Shown here one piece after another: positions 33,330-45,475 of a stretch of 64,000 nt of DNA (position 1 is its first letter; each line of letters starts with the position of its first letter). A program made the position numbers and the translations under genes. The DNA lies in contig CM043957.1 in NCBI GenBank assembly GCA_014529385.2, forward strand, positions 70,193,003 to 70,257,002. The letters are read 5' to 3'. Source of the DNA: Adiantum capillus-veneris (Eukaryota; Streptophyta; Polypodiopsida; Polypodiales; Pteridaceae). Under the pieces are notes generated by a model. It saw only the letters and a program-made list of their open reading frames with translations. It was not told the origin of the DNA and did no database searches.

Positions 33330-35040
33330 TCAGTAAACTATTTGCAGGCAGTTTCTGCTTGTTGACTGCCTTGGTTTTCTCGAAGTATCAATTTCTTCCA
33401 AAAAGACTGCATTAACCTGAGCTGGCTGTTCCATTCTTCCATCATTAGAAGAACTAGTGCCTGAATTTGGAGAGTTGAACAATTGGAATCCCTCTCTCAT
33501 TCCTATGCTTACACCAAAGCTCACAAGAAAGTCCTTGCCTACGCCCCATCCTACCACAATAAGTACATGGTTGCATTGTGTTATTTGATTGCTGAAATCT
33601 TGACACATTTTACCAATCTCCTTGTTGAAATGGCCTTGGTTGATTGGAAATCTAAAATCTACCCCTGAAGAGTTGTGGTGCCACCACATTTGCACCTGAT
33701 TCCATTTTGGCCAAAATAGGTGCTGGTCTTCTTCCCCTAAAGTTAGGGCTATAGTAGCAATTATCATAATCATGTGCAAGTCTTTGACATGCCTGACAAA
33801 ATGGTGATTTGGTAGGACTAGAAAATGATTGTTGCTGCATCTCCCTCAATTTGTCCAAACTCTGTTTACTGATATTATTTAGATCCTTAGCTTCAGACTT
33901 ACCATTCTTGGCTTTGCCTTTGCTTTTTTGTTTCTTTAACTCTGATCCTTTCTTTTTGGATTTCTTTGTCTTCTTCTTCTTGGCACTCAATGTGTCCTCT
34001 TCCTCATCCTCAGAATCTATTCTTGATCAGAATCTGAATCCGTTCCTTCATCATCATTCTGAATCTTCTTCCTGTGAGTTTGATTCCTGCTTTGATTTCT
34101 ACTTCTTACTTTTCTTTTGTTCACTAGTCCCATATCTTCTCTCAGCTCTCATGGCTGCATCCACTATGTCTCCAAAATCTTGAGGCTGGGTAAGAGCATG
34201 ACCTGCTATTGCACTTTTCAATTGCTTTCTCAAACCTCTACAAAAGTAGTCACCCATTTGATCCCAAGAGGGTCTTTGATTGGCCTGCAACCTGTTCATC
34301 AAAAGGTTTTAAACTGTTGGGCATAATCTTCTACCAAAAAATCTTTTTGTTTAATTTTTCTGGTTTTCTTCAAAACATCTTCAGGGGTTTTCTCTACTCT
34401 GAATCTGGTCAGAAATCTAATTTCAAATTATCATAATCAAGGAATGCAATAGTACCATATTGCATGAACTAGGACATGTGAACTAGGACGTGGCTTTTCC
34501 GTGCACTGTTGCTGCAAAATGCTCCTTCTTGATAGCATCATTATAAAGTACATCATACCCACTAGCAGACCATTTTGTCTCAAATTGTCCCATATGACTG
34601 CCAACATCCTGGGATTCTTTCCCACTGAATTTTGTTGCCCCTACTTTAGGGTTGAGTGGTTGTTGTGCCATAATGGGTACTTGTTGAATTTGTGGACCTC
34701 CCAAAGAATGGAAATGTAACAATGGTAAAGCTGGTGGTGTAGGAAACTGCAGTTGCCTCCTCGCCCTCAAAAATTGATGAACTACCTGAATACCAACCAA
34801 TTGGCGGATGACCCTTTCAGGAGTTGGGTTTCTTCCCTACCCTATTGGCCTAGGTGAAGAAGTTTTCCCTGCTTCCTGTTGTTGATCTCCACTTGTGCTG
34901 CTAAACTCTCCAGATCCTGGCCTTTCAGGAGTTGGTGGCAAACCTGTAACTGCTCTTACTTCCGGAATCTCTTCCCCTGTATGACTACCTTTTCTTTGAA
35001 GTTGAGATTCCATCCATGAATCCCATCTTCTTTGAAACAT
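33330..35040 (-). pseudogene. gag: Gypsy (Tat-like) gag
   Basis: The start at 35040 gives MFQRRWDSWMESQLQRKGSH followed by a Pro/Ser-rich linker. The capsid region is scattered over shifted frames (NPKVGATKFSGKESQDVGSH, NRLQANQRPSWDQMGDYFCR, ALTQPQDFGDIVDAAMRAER). A Lys-rich basic stretch precedes an intact zinc knuckle, CQACQRLAHDYDNC (CX2CX4HX4C), near 33770. Multiple stops make it non-functional. Confidence 0.85.
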
Positions 35041-35402
35041 GGTGCCATAGGAGATTTTTGGTGGTGGATCCTCTGAATCACTCGTCCATGTCTCCTTCCA
35101 CTTGTAATTTTTAACAAAATTTTGAGTTGCCTACTACTAGAACAATTAGTTAGACTGATTGGACCATTTGATAAACCAAATGGAAGAAATAGTTCCCTAT
35201 AACACCTTGGAAGTGATTTGAAGTTTTAAATCACCGGTTAGTGTCGAAAAATGGTCCCGAAGGAAAATACGGTTTTATTCTTCCTGTTCCTCTTCCTCTG
35301 ATTGCCAATTGGAGAAAGCTGTCAGGAAATCTTCAGTTTCAACCGCCATATGTCCCAACTAAATTCCATTGCCCATTTTGGCTTGAGCAAAGTTCTCTCC
35401 AC

Positions 35403-35421
35403 AATCAGCAAGATTGCCAAG
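35403..35421 (-). promoter_or_regulatory. Primer-binding site region of the Tat-like gypsy
   Basis: On the minus strand the LTR ends ...TTGAGGCAATAACA... and is followed by CTTGGCAATCTTGCTG, the place for tRNA priming. The matching tRNA is not identified; it is not the Met type used by the other elements here. Confidence 0.5.
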
Positions 35422-35763
35422 TGTTATTGAGGCATTAGGGGTTGAGAAATTGCATAGAATTACCAAACGAAGCATTTTCGTACTTCAATATAGAATTGAC
35501 ACATGATTCAATACCCTTTTAGTATGCAATAAGGAATCAGGGAATAGAACATGAACTGAACACAGAAAAGAGATAGAAACAGAGTTCTTCATAGCCAAAA
35601 GCTCTTCACTCCTTCTTTTCCTCTCTGTTATCTTGTTACAAGGGGCAGGAGATAACTTACTTCTAGAATTGAAGAGGTATAATCCATTTAACTTAGAAAA
35701 GACTGGAAAAGTAAAATCTAAGGTTCTACCAACACTTAATTGAAAATATATCTAAGGTTAACA
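35422..35763 (-). repeat. Gypsy (Tat-like) 5' LTR
   Basis: 342 bp, TGTTAACCTTAG...CTCAATAACA on the element strand. It carries an extra ~20-bp segment near 35714 (GAAAAGTAAAATCTAAGG) that duplicates part of its own end. Confidence 0.9.
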
Positions 35764-35802
35764 CCTCCCAAAAAGGGAGTCTTTCAAAAAATGTGCTAAC
35801 AT

Positions 35803-36066
35803 TCTCTCTCTCCTCTTTACTCTCTCCACGTATTCTATCTCTATCCTCTCCCCCCTTCAACTATGAGATCTGTATCTCCTTCTTCAAGCCTCTGTCTCTC
35901 TTCTTTACTCTTTGCAAGGCTGCTATCTCTATCCTCTCTCTCCTCCAACTGTGATATCTGCATACCCTTCTTCAATCCTCTCTCTCCTCTTTACTCTTTC
36001 CAAGGCTGCTACCTCTATCCTCTCTCCTCCCTAGCTATAAAACCTGCATCTCCTCCTTCAATTCCA
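35803..36066. repeat. CT-rich tandem repeat, 88-bp period, three copies
   Basis: Units start at 35803, 35891 and 35979 with TCT-TCTC-TCTTTACTCT, and each contains AT-TCTATCCTCTC and a TATCTGCAT-type end. It abuts the gypsy 5' LTR. Confidence 0.8.
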
Positions 36067-37423
36067 CTTTTCCCTCCAAATACCTGCTGCAGCAGAGGTT
36101 TGAAACCTCCCTTCTCCATATATGACCCGACCTCCCTTCCCCATAGATGACCCAACCTCACCTTCACACCTCTGCGTAAACCTCTATATTTGAAGCACTG
36201 GATGCTACTAGAGTATCTTCCTAAACACTTTCCTTGGTCCTTCATCATCATCTAGGTTTGAAATGGTCTACCCTCATATATCAACATTGATTTGAAGATT
36301 AGGCACATGAGCATTGTTTGGTAAGATCAGTAGGCTTATTTCACTATATATATTGGTAAGAACAATGATATTTATACCTATTTCTAATGTTCTCATAACT
36401 TTGCGCACTATATTGGTTTTTGTTTCCATATTCCAGGTAGAGATTTGTAGCAGTTTCATTGTCTATTATTGTATACATCTTAGCATTGTTTGTTATGCTG
36501 CACTAAGAATAACCATGTATATGAACAAATCTTTATTTTTTTTGCATGGTGTGATGCATTTCTTTCATGGCTTCTTTACGTGCTTGTCAACCCAAGAGCG
36601 TTATTGAGTCATTAAGATGTAACAATGTGCAAGATGATAGTGGGGATTGCTATCAGTCGCAAATGATTTTTGCAGGCCTTCACAATACAACCAAACTCAA
36701 GAGGTATACTGAAGGGGTCAAGGAGACATATGGCTTTTAGGTGCACCATTGGAAGGGGAGAATCATGTATTTCAAGAAGAAAACTCAAGATGGCAAGTTG
36801 CTAGCAAAGGTAAAACCTGTGTATATAGCTTCTCAATTGAAGCTTGACACATCCTTCTCTCAACCTAAATTTTTGGAAAACTGTACATGTTTTGGATTGT
36901 CCCATTTATGCTTTTACCTCTTAGGCTATTTCAACTGTGTACATGATCATCTAGTGTATTTATATAAATATATTTTTTCACTAACTTTGTCAACTCGGTG
37001 GAATCTTTTACATGAAACTTCTAAGCCATACATATGGACCTTGGCAAGCTGTGATTGCAAAGTGTTTACCTTGAGATCTTGTCTCATAGAAGAAATTCTT
37101 CTATAGCCATCCTTATGTCACATCAAGGCAAAATTAATGCGGTAATATGTCTCTCATTAACATAATAAGCTTTCGCAGTTTGCAATGGTGGAGACCAAAC
37201 AATGCATTAGGACCAACAACTAAAAGAAGGATGGAGGTGCATTTGCATGCTACAATAAAGTGTACCTATGCGTCACACAAAGCTACCCTATTTCTCTACA
37301 AATATTCCTTTTATGTAAATAGCATAGTTGTATCATTTGGAGAAGAGAAAGTTTTTACTTGTAAGGGCATCTCATTCCCATGATATATCATTATACTAGC
37401 TCAACCACAGAGCCCTATCTTAA
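36067..37423. other. AT-rich spacer with a possible pseudo-exon
   Basis: Around 36620-36890 one plus-strand frame reads through a single TAG at 36738 (KLKRYTEGVKETYGF, stop, VHHWKGRIMYFKKKTQDGK). It could be a coding remnant but matches nothing I know. The rest holds nothing supported. Confidence 0.3.
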
Positions 37424-38763
37424 CACTAGGTTGGTAACCTAACAGGACATAAAAGTGTCCTTTCAGGGTTTTGAAAAAAACCTCCAAAACCATAGTAGAT
37501 CCACTCATTTTGTAAAATCCTTTCATGAGGTTATAGTTCAAGGTCTAGTACACATGGAAAAAATAAGAAACTTGTAAAATATCTCATCTTTTGGTCACAC
37601 CAAGCCTCCAAAGTTGATGGACCAGTACATTTTCATCAAAACAACCATTTCTTACGTTTTGTTGCATAAAAATAAGATTAGGGATTTTTGTAGGACTTGA
37701 GATAAATTCCCTAGTTAACGTCAATGGGTTGGTGATAAGAACATATGATTGCTTCTCACTCACTATTTTTTGTTTTGCCAAAAGAAATAGGGACAAAAAG
37801 TTGAATTTTTACCATTCTGCGTACCTATTATGCAAAGTTTCTATAGCCACACTCAATACAAATAATGTATGCATGTTTTCTTAGTTCCCTATTGGCCTTT
37901 AGGTTCATAATGAGGCATGGAACATGTCAAAAGCATGATACATCTCTTACCAAGGGGAATCTTGGGGACAAAAATGAAGTGCTAAATACAGCAAACATGA
38001 AAAAACTGGGTTCAACATTATGAGCTGTAGAATCCCATAGAAACTATTCAATATCTACCCAAATTTGATCCTTATGACTAGATATGGTTATTACCTACAA
38101 AATTCATATAGTCGTCACAAGAAAATAGCAATATTGAGAAAACTATACTTGATATACTAGAATGTTTTGTTTCCTTCTATAATTGAAAAAATCAACCATC
38201 GTTGTGTACTATGAAAAATAGGGTATTAGGTGCCCCAAAACTCAAGAAATATTAGCTTTATGTTACAATATGCCACTTAGAAAATCAAAATTGCATTTGG
38301 ATATCATGAAAGCCACCAAAAAAATCATAAAAGAGCTAAAATTGGCTAAAAAACAGGATTTGACAATTTTTGTAATTTGGTCATAACTTACAACATTAAC
38401 AATTATTTCTCCCTAGAAGCATCAGGACATGTTGAGGACTACTAAAGATAATTCTCTAGAATTATAGACCTCACAAAACATGAGCTCTAGAGTGGTATAG
38501 TTGCAAAAAGTTGAAAAAAGCCAAAAACAGGACTCGTGTTTTCACACAGTTTAGGTTGCAAGATGTTGTGCAAGGACAAGGTTAAAGATGGAATTGATAT
38601 TCCAAAAAAATGTCAAGTTTTTTCTAGCTCATGAGACAACTTTCTAGATAGATAGCACCTCAAAATCCATTTTGAAACTCTTGACATAATTCAAGCAAAA
38701 TGGACACTTAACATGACATAAAAGTGTCCCAGGACAGAAAAGTGTCCCATTACCAAACTAGTG
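37424..38763. mobile_element. CACTA-like non-autonomous DNA transposon
   Basis: The left end CACTAGGTTGGTAA is complemented by the right end TTACCAAACTAGTG. Just inside both ends are short repeats in both orientations, GACATAAAAGTGTCC (left) and GACATAAAAGTGTCC / GGACAGAAAAGTGTCC (right), as in CACTA subterminal regions. The 1340-bp interior is AT-rich and has no transposase. Flanking triplets are TAA and TTA, so the expected 3-bp duplication is imperfect. Alternative: a TA-rich-target element of PIF/Harbinger type with TTA/TAA flanks. Confidence 0.65.
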
Positions 38764-40028
38764 TTAATGAAAAATTTATTTTACATCCCATGTTTGTGCA
38801 TAACTGTGGATTGTAAAGTTTAAGTTAAGCTCTTTTAGTTTTTGATTCAATTTAGGTGGCGCTTTTGGTAGTTTATTAATTTTGAGTTGTGAATGTGTCA
38901 ACTTTGAAAGTCATCTGTGAAGTTTTAAATTTCATTTCTCCTTGTCATAAAACTCTAGCTCTCCTGCTTTTTATGCTAGTTTCTCCCATTTACCTACATG
39001 GCAACACCCCATGAGGCACTCCTCATGTATCTGACAAAGATGGGCCTTTAGTGATCACATGGATAAACTAGTTCCCGTGTTTGAAGGCACAATTGACATA
39101 GAGGCAACATCTAAGATAGAGGATGAGGATGAAATCATTGACTTGGGCATGGGGTGTATAGGCACCCAAATCCTAAATTGGGACACGGTTCTAGCTTTGT
39201 TGGTGCTTGAGGACACAAAGAGGGCTAAGAAAAGAGTAAAACACAAGCAAGAAGCTCTTGTAATCATTATTGACAAAAAAGATAGGGAGGTTGAAGAGAT
39301 AAGTGAGAATTTTGTGGACTCAATGGCACTTGTGATCCTATAGGACTTTGGCCCTGCAAACCGATAAAGATTGAGTACTAGATGGAGATGAGGTGATGGA
39401 GGACGTTTCCATCTATTCACTTTGCATGCAATGGTGATAGAGGTTGATCAATTTCTTTTCCTCAACAACATTTCAAACATTGTGGGACTTTGAGAGAATG
39501 AAAAATTATAAATTATTTCCAAATGTGCCCCAGAAACATGGCCTTGAATCATTTTTTGGCCACCATCCGACTAAGATATTCCGGCAAAAGGGAATATTCC
39601 GGTCAGGTATGAATTTTTGGTTTTCCTACGAGTGATTTTTCTCATGCATGATGGTTTCTCCTCGTGACGAGGACCTTAAAAATGTGCGTTTCTAGAATAA
39701 AAATTATAAGGGAAAATCAGGCTCCATACTTAACAACTCTTGATGGCAACCATTTTTTCCAATTCAGAGTTGATGATCTTGTCCCATAGGTCGTACGGAC
39801 TTTGCTTTGTTAGTTATGGATCAATTTAGAGTCAATTTATGGCCATAAGTCAAAATTCTTGCTTTGCACACCACCATGTCCTTTTCTAATGCCATGGGCA
39901 TCAGTTGATGTTTCTCAATGATTTAAATAAGGTACATTGTCTATAATCTCCATCTGGAAGCTTCCTGTGCAGTAGTGAGAACTCAATTTCAACACTTTGC
40001 CAAAAAAGACAGTATCATCTATATATAT
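38764..40028. other. Spacer; no supported gene
   Basis: Contains one 94-codon plus-strand frame at 39059-39343 (acidic start, Lys-rich end) without recognisable features. I do not call it a gene. Otherwise AT-rich sequence. Confidence 0.4.
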
Positions 40029-40390
40029 AATGGAATTGATATTTTATTATCTAGTGCAGCTAACAGGTGGAAAAAGCTTAATCAAGCAAAGGTCTATGTG
40101 AACATATATACATTTTTTGTACATTTTAGTATTCAAGTTCTCTTTATGAGATTTGGCCATTTATGGTCGCCGGCCAGTTTGTACTCACTTTGAGTATTCA
40201 AAAAATCTATAAGTAAATACGTGCAAGAGAAAAATACTCACTCTTGCATGGGGGAAGATTGCACCAAGTGTTTGCTTTGTCCTTATCTCCTCTTTCCTCT
40301 CCTCTTGTGTGGTGCTGGTGTAGCACTCCGCTCTAGGAGGTACACCTGCATGCACTCTCTTGCTCTCTCCCGCTCTCTGTCTTTCTCTAT
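40029..40390 (+). repeat. ~360-bp dispersed repeat, copy A
   Basis: It runs from AATGGAATTGATATTTT through AGGTGGAAAAAGCTT, TTTGTACTCACTTTGAG, TACTCACTCTTGCATGGGG and TAGGAGGTACACCTGCATGC to a CTCT-rich end. Copy B is its inverted partner and copy C a second direct copy. Confidence 0.85.
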
Positions 40391-40529
40391 TTGCATATAA
40401 TATCGATTATGCATTGTTGCTACAAACGGGAGCATGAAGAGCCCTACAAATATACAAATAGCACACAATCCACAATATAATCCAAAAATCTACTTATCTA
40501 GATAATCAAATATGCATAAAATCCATAGC

Positions 40530-40903
40530 AAGTCTGATACGAGAGAGGTAGAGCATGGGAGAAAGAGAGTAAGCACGTGCAGACGCACCTCCTAGAGTGA
40601 AGTGCTACACCAGCATGGCAAGAAATAGGAGATGAGAGGAGAGAAGAAAGACACAAGCGCACTGGGTCCAATATCCCCCCCATGCAAGAGTGAGCATTTC
40701 CCTGTTGCACGTGATTACTTGTAGATTTCTTGAATGCTGAAAATGAGTACAAACTAACCGGCCGTTCATAAGTGAACAAAGCTCATAAAAGAGCACTTGA
40801 ATAATAAACTGTACATAGAATATATATCCGTTCACATGGGCCTAGCTCGGTCAAGCCTTTTCCACCTATCAACTGCAATAAATACCAAAATATCAATTCC
40901 ATT
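40530..40903 (-). repeat. ~370-bp dispersed repeat, copy B (inverted)
   Basis: The reverse complement of copy A, with the same landmarks (TTGATAGGTGGAAAAGGCTT, TTTGTACTCATTTTCAGC, ATGCTCACTCTTGCATGGGG, TCTAGGAGGTGCGTCTGCA). Copies A and B are separated by about 140 bp, so the pair forms an 875-bp inverted repeat. Confidence 0.85.
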
Positions 40904-41206
40904 CATACCTCTCCGTTAGAAAGCAACTATCCTCAGTTTGCAAAGATAAAAATCTGCAACCCATACTTGTGAAAACCATGATTAGTATTATGTGTCAAAA
41001 ATATCACATAGTAAATTTTTTTTAATGAAATTTATGCTTGCCGGCATCCACATACTACCTATTCTAGTACTAGAATAAGCATTGTATGTCATACCCTGAT
41101 GAATTACGATATCATTGGTCACACTCATCATTTAACAAATGAATTCTCATCGATCTCAAGTTCAATGCCATAAATATTGTTGCGACAAAAAATCATCATA
41201 TATCCA

Positions 41207-41290
41207 TTCCAAATCCAAAATGTAAATCCAAATCCAAATTCAAATATCTGCCAACATATACCCATTTCAAATCCAAATCCAAATATCCTT
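41207..41290. repeat. Short CCAAAT-type tandem repeat
   Basis: Clusters of AAATCCAAATCC hexamers. No function inferred. Confidence 0.6.
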
Positions 41291-41390
41291 CATTTTCTAT
41301 ACCCGGGTAATAAAATCATACTAAGAATAGTGGTGGCCAGCCTCTGCAGCATGATTTCATGATCGGTGTTGCCTAAATTGGTGAATCTAC

Positions 41391-41690
41391 GGATATACAT
41401 TTTATGTATATTTTAGTATTTAAGTGCTCTTTATGAGCTTTGGCCATTTATGACCGGCCTGCCAGTTTGTACTCACTTTGAGCATTTAAGAAATCTATAA
41501 GTAAATACGTGCAAGAGGGAAATGCTCACTCTTGAATGGGAAGAGATTGCACCCAATGTCTACGTTATTGTTCTGTCCTCTCCTCTCTTATCTCTCGTCG
41601 TGCTGGCGTAGCAATTGTCTTTAGGAGGTGCGCCTGCACATGCTCTCTCATTCTATCTCTCTCTCTGCCTCTCTCTGTTTGTGTTTAGCT
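41391..41690 (+). repeat. ~300-bp dispersed repeat, copy C
   Basis: Direct-orientation copy lacking the first ~90 bp of copy A. Shared blocks include TTTATGAGCTTTGGCCATTTA, AATGCTCACTCTTG-ATGG and TAGGAGGTGCGCCTGCACATGC. The frames at 41615-41836 and on the minus strand in copies A and B are shadows of this repeat. Confidence 0.8.
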
Positions 41691-43526
41691 CAATTATGGA
41701 TTTGTGCGAGTCGCCAGGTATGCAGATTTGTTCGTTTATGGTTTGCAGTTTACTATTTTGGGTATTTTGCAAGGCTCTCCAGGCTCCCGTTTGTAGCAAT
41801 AGACCCCCTTGGACCCTAAGTCAAATGGTCATATGATCTTATGGAAGTGCTCTATATGTCTATTCTATGGCCCTTTCCAATTTTGGTTCAAACAGGTGTA
41901 CTGAGCCAATCGCTATGTTCAATTTGGCACCCATGTATCCCGAAGAGGCCCTATTGACCTAGGATGTTTCTTAGCTTTTCATCTGTCAAACTTTAAAAAG
42001 GAGTGTTGATTTTTGATTTTTCGGTTAGTGATTTTGGTTTTTCAAGGAGTAATTTTTCTCTTACACGATGGTTCTTCGTCATAACAAGGGTCTTACAATT
42101 GTCTTTTTGTACAAAGGTAAATCACACTCCATATTAAACATATTTCCATGTCCATCTTTAAAGGGACAAAGTGTCAAATCTTAGGAATTTTCACTAAATC
42201 ATAAATGTAGGTCATATATTTTTAAAGTTGGCTCTAAATCCATTTTTAGGTATGTAGAGGAGTTGTAAAGCTTCTACAATGTCCCAATAACAATTGATGG
42301 GATTCAATTTTTATTTAAGCTCAATCATAACTTCTATTTTTTAAAAAACATCCTTCTTTTGGGTCCTTTGAAATCAAATATGAGTCTTATCCTTTTTCCA
42401 CATATTTAAACTATATTGTCATGCATGTTTCATATTGATACAAAGTTATAGTCAAGTTACCAAAAGCAATTATAAGCTACGTGGCCGAAGCCACAAACTT
42501 GATCCAAAGCAATTTTTGTGCATATGGTCTATCACTAACTTGGTCCAAGGAACTTTTATACATACATCCTAAGACTAGTGTTAATAGACCCCACCATTCT
42601 AACCTTTGTCTACTAAAGATTGATTAAGTTTAAAGTACTTTCTTAAACCACCAATTGATTAGGTCCTCCTATGCCGTAGTCTTTCTAATTTCTATAAAGG
42701 TTGATTGCACTATTAGTACTAACTACATGTTTCATATCCACAATTTAGATTTAGATGTCCTTTATATGGAAATACAAATAATGAGATTTCCTTTGTTTTA
42801 TGTACCTTGTGTCCATCCTTTCACTAGCCACTATTGGCATCCAATTATGTACAAGAACATGCCAACTACAAGAGTTCCTGGCAACTGACCTGCATCTCGA
42901 CATACATTTTTGTGGGGCTTAGAAAAAGGGAGAAACTTTAGTATTTCAAGACAAATGCACACAATTAACCACTAATTGAATGACAACATAAAGTACTTCA
43001 AAACAATGACAAAAAGCACTGTAAGCAAATAGATGACACTGTAATATAGAAAAGAATACATTGTATTAATCAAGTACATATGCCCATTGGCTTAGCATAT
43101 GAGTTGTCTATATAAGTTTTGTAAATGGGAAATAGAGATAGACTCTCAAGACTCTCTCCCAACACCGTGATGAAGAGGTCCTCCCTTTTTGTTCTATTAC
43201 TCCACCTTTTTGGCTCCTTTGTCTTGCCTTTCATTTGCAACACCTTTCTTTGTTGTAACTTGAGCAAAAACCTTCAATTGATTCTTGGCTGCAGAGGTTT
43301 GGTTCCACACTTTATTGTCCATTTCTTGGTTGGTTCTTGGTCCACAACTGACCACTAAGTGATTAGTTATATCTCCCCATGGTTTGAGTATTCAAATGTT
43401 GTAGGCATGAAATTGCATATTATTTGCTTTTGCAATACTCCTTTTTCAAATCACACATGAACACAAAGATGTACAATATCAAAACTTAAATACAATGTGA
43501 GTCTCTCAAATCCACAACACTTTACC
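41691..43526. other. AT-rich spacer; nothing supported
   Basis: No motif-bearing frame, RNA gene or clear repeat is seen. Short frames at 42655-42888 and 43125-43358 have no recognisable content. Confidence 0.5.
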
Positions 43527-44665
43527 TGTAACATTTAATGGCCTAAAAACTTGTGTGTAGCGGAAATTAGCATGAACATAGTGGGCATTTCATTAGAATA
43601 GATTCCGAATGAGAATTACAAGAGTGCTTGGGTGGAGAGAGAAACAAAAAGCATAACACCTAGTTATATAGCATAAACAATACTTTCAAAAGAGAGAGAA
43701 ATTAAGCTATTGACAACAATTGAGGACCGGATTTGCATGGAGCCGGTCCCCCCTCCAAAAGGCTTTGTATTATGGTTTCTCACATCAAGATATACATTGT
43801 ACAATACAATTCTTTGTGTTCCTTCAAGACTAGCTAGTGCAATGAAGATGAAAGCTTCATGCACTAAGAAAAACACTTAGCAAACACAACATTAATTATC
43901 CCCGGTCTCAAACCCAAGACCTCACACACCTTCGAAGATGGTGAGAGCTAGCAGGGTATGAGAGTAGATTGAGAGGAAGGAGTATCTTATGAGAAAGATG
44001 TACATCTCCTCACATAATCACTCATATTAGCATAGCTTAGCTTAGTAACTAGCATGGTAGAGGAGATGAGCATGCATTGAAGCTTGACTCTTGGTTGGAT
44101 TTGCATCCACATACCAAGAGTGTGTCGATGTAGGCTTTTATCTCACAAGATTGGAGTAGGTGATGAGCTCTCCATTAAAGCTTGGGAAGAGATAGTCTTC
44201 TTTACTTCTCACATAGATTGTGTGAGAGTGTGTGTGTGATAATGCCTTGCAAAAAATCAGCCCCCTCTCTCTCTTGGGCGAGCCCTCTTGCTATTTGCTC
44301 TTGCTATCTCCCCATTGGACCTCCCCAGGGCTAGCCAATGAGTATTAAGGAGCATAAGTGATAGCCTTCTGACATGTGTCCCCCTTTCCCCTTTTGTGAG
44401 AGATTTAGGTAATTTAATAATTCAACTAACTCTCATTGGACCCCTTTGCCTCCTGGCCAATAGGAATCAGGCAAGCCATTGGGCTCCTGAATGCTCATTG
44501 GATCACTTGCGAGACTGTCCAATAGTCTTCTAGAGGATTAATTCTCATTGGTTCTTTTATTAAGTGTTTTTAAATTAATTAAACTAGATTTACTCTAGCC
44601 TAATTCTCATTGGTCCACCTCCAAGGCCATCCAATAGGAATTGGGTACACCTTGTAAGCATATGG
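43527..44665 (-). mobile_element. Truncated gypsy LTR, inverted relative to the copy at 47.4 kb
   Basis: TGTAACATTTAATGGCC at the left edge is the complement of the LTR 3' end at 49008-49024. Similarity then runs leftward along that LTR: GCGGAAATTAGCATGAACAT, GAGGACCGGATTTGCATGGA, CACACCTTCGAAGATGGTGAG and CCAATAGGAATTGGG. It stops near 44665, about 450 bp short of a full LTR. No primer site adjoins the left edge, so it is a solo or 3' LTR fragment. Confidence 0.8.
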
Positions 44666-45149
44666 GCTGCTTGGCGCATGATGAGAAGGGGGGATGCGAC
44701 ATGGGGCCACTGGTTGTGCCACGAAGGCCAAAAGACTGGGGGTAATGGGAGCAACAAAGGGAGGGGAAGGCCCTAGCTGCAGGGATTTGCAGCAATGTGG
44801 AAGGCCGCCCCTTTGCATATCACCTGATCTTGCACAATGGCACGCATGTATTTTGAGAGAGCAAGTGGGTATAGGTTGAGAGAGTCTCTCACTTATCATT
44901 GTATATTCTACTAGATCCTATGGTGGATTCACTTATATGAACATTTGTCTTTTAGTGGCAGGTTGCTGGGATAAAGCAGTGTACGTGATACCCTGGGTCA
45001 AACATGCCCCTATGTATAGCCGCCCACTTTACAGAGCATTCTCCTATTCTTTATATGTAAAGAATAAGGAGTAGTCTCTCTACTTCTAAGAGTAAACTCT
45101 GCCCCAAACTCTCTCGTCTCCCTTGCCTCTTCCCTCTTTGCACACAGGC
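44666..45149. other. Spacer between LTR fragment and copia remnant
   Basis: A ~110-bp part near 44750-44810 (AACAAAGGGAGGGGAAG...TTTGCAGCAATGTGGA) resembles 20955-21030. Otherwise nothing supported. Confidence 0.35.
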
Positions 45150-45475
45150 ATCGCACAAGGTTGATCTACAAGATGCCTTATGAATGACTTGGGCATTGCA
45201 CCGCATTCTACCACCACTATCTTCGCTAATAGCCAAAGTCCTTTGGTAGTTGTGAGGAATATATGAGGAAGCCAATGTTCCATGCTCGCACAAAGCACAT
45301 TTCGATGCTCTATCATTATTTCAAGGAGAGACTCTTTGTAGGAGAGGTCAAGCTAGCTTATGTGCCTACACAATGAAACCCTACTAATCTATTCACAAAG
45401 GCTTTTCCTCGCAAGAAAATTGAAGCTTTTCACAAAGCTTATGGCTTACTCCCCCTTATGGTCTGTCACATGCAT
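45150..45475 (+). pseudogene. Copia RNase H C-terminal remnant
   Basis: In shifting frames the sequence reads IFANSQSPLVVVRN, then EVKLAYVPTQ, a stop, NPTNLFTKAFPRKKIEAFHK and AYGLLPLM. This matches the end of copia pol (TDSQSALAVVRN, SLAYVPTQANLADLFTKALS). The catalytic Asp of TDSQSA is lost (ANSQSP). A CCCCCTTATGG stretch follows, possibly the old polypurine tract region. No other copia part is attached. Confidence 0.8.

Larger units (their letters stand above)
23802..35763 (-). mobile_element. Ty3/gypsy retrotransposon, Tat-like, ~12 kb, with nested copia
   Basis: The LTR pair is 23802-24123 and 35422-35763, roughly nine-tenths identical by eye, with a ~20-bp insertion in the right copy. 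The outer flanks share CCTCC (23797-23801 and 35764-35768), though the left flank is C/T-rich so this could partly be chance. Inside on the minus strand run gag, protease, RT, RNase H and integrase in gypsy order, then an extra reading frame before the 3' LTR. The RT (FLDGFSGYN, VFLDDFSV) and the protease (VDGGSGVSIL) are of the non-chromovirus Tat/Athila type, and there is no chromodomain. A copia fragment sits between integrase and the extra frame. Many stops are present, so the element is dead. Confidence 0.9.

Noticed and set aside
33809-34183. 124-codon Phe/Leu-rich plus-strand frame that looks like membrane segments
   Set aside because: Antisense of the Lys-rich gypsy gag linker.
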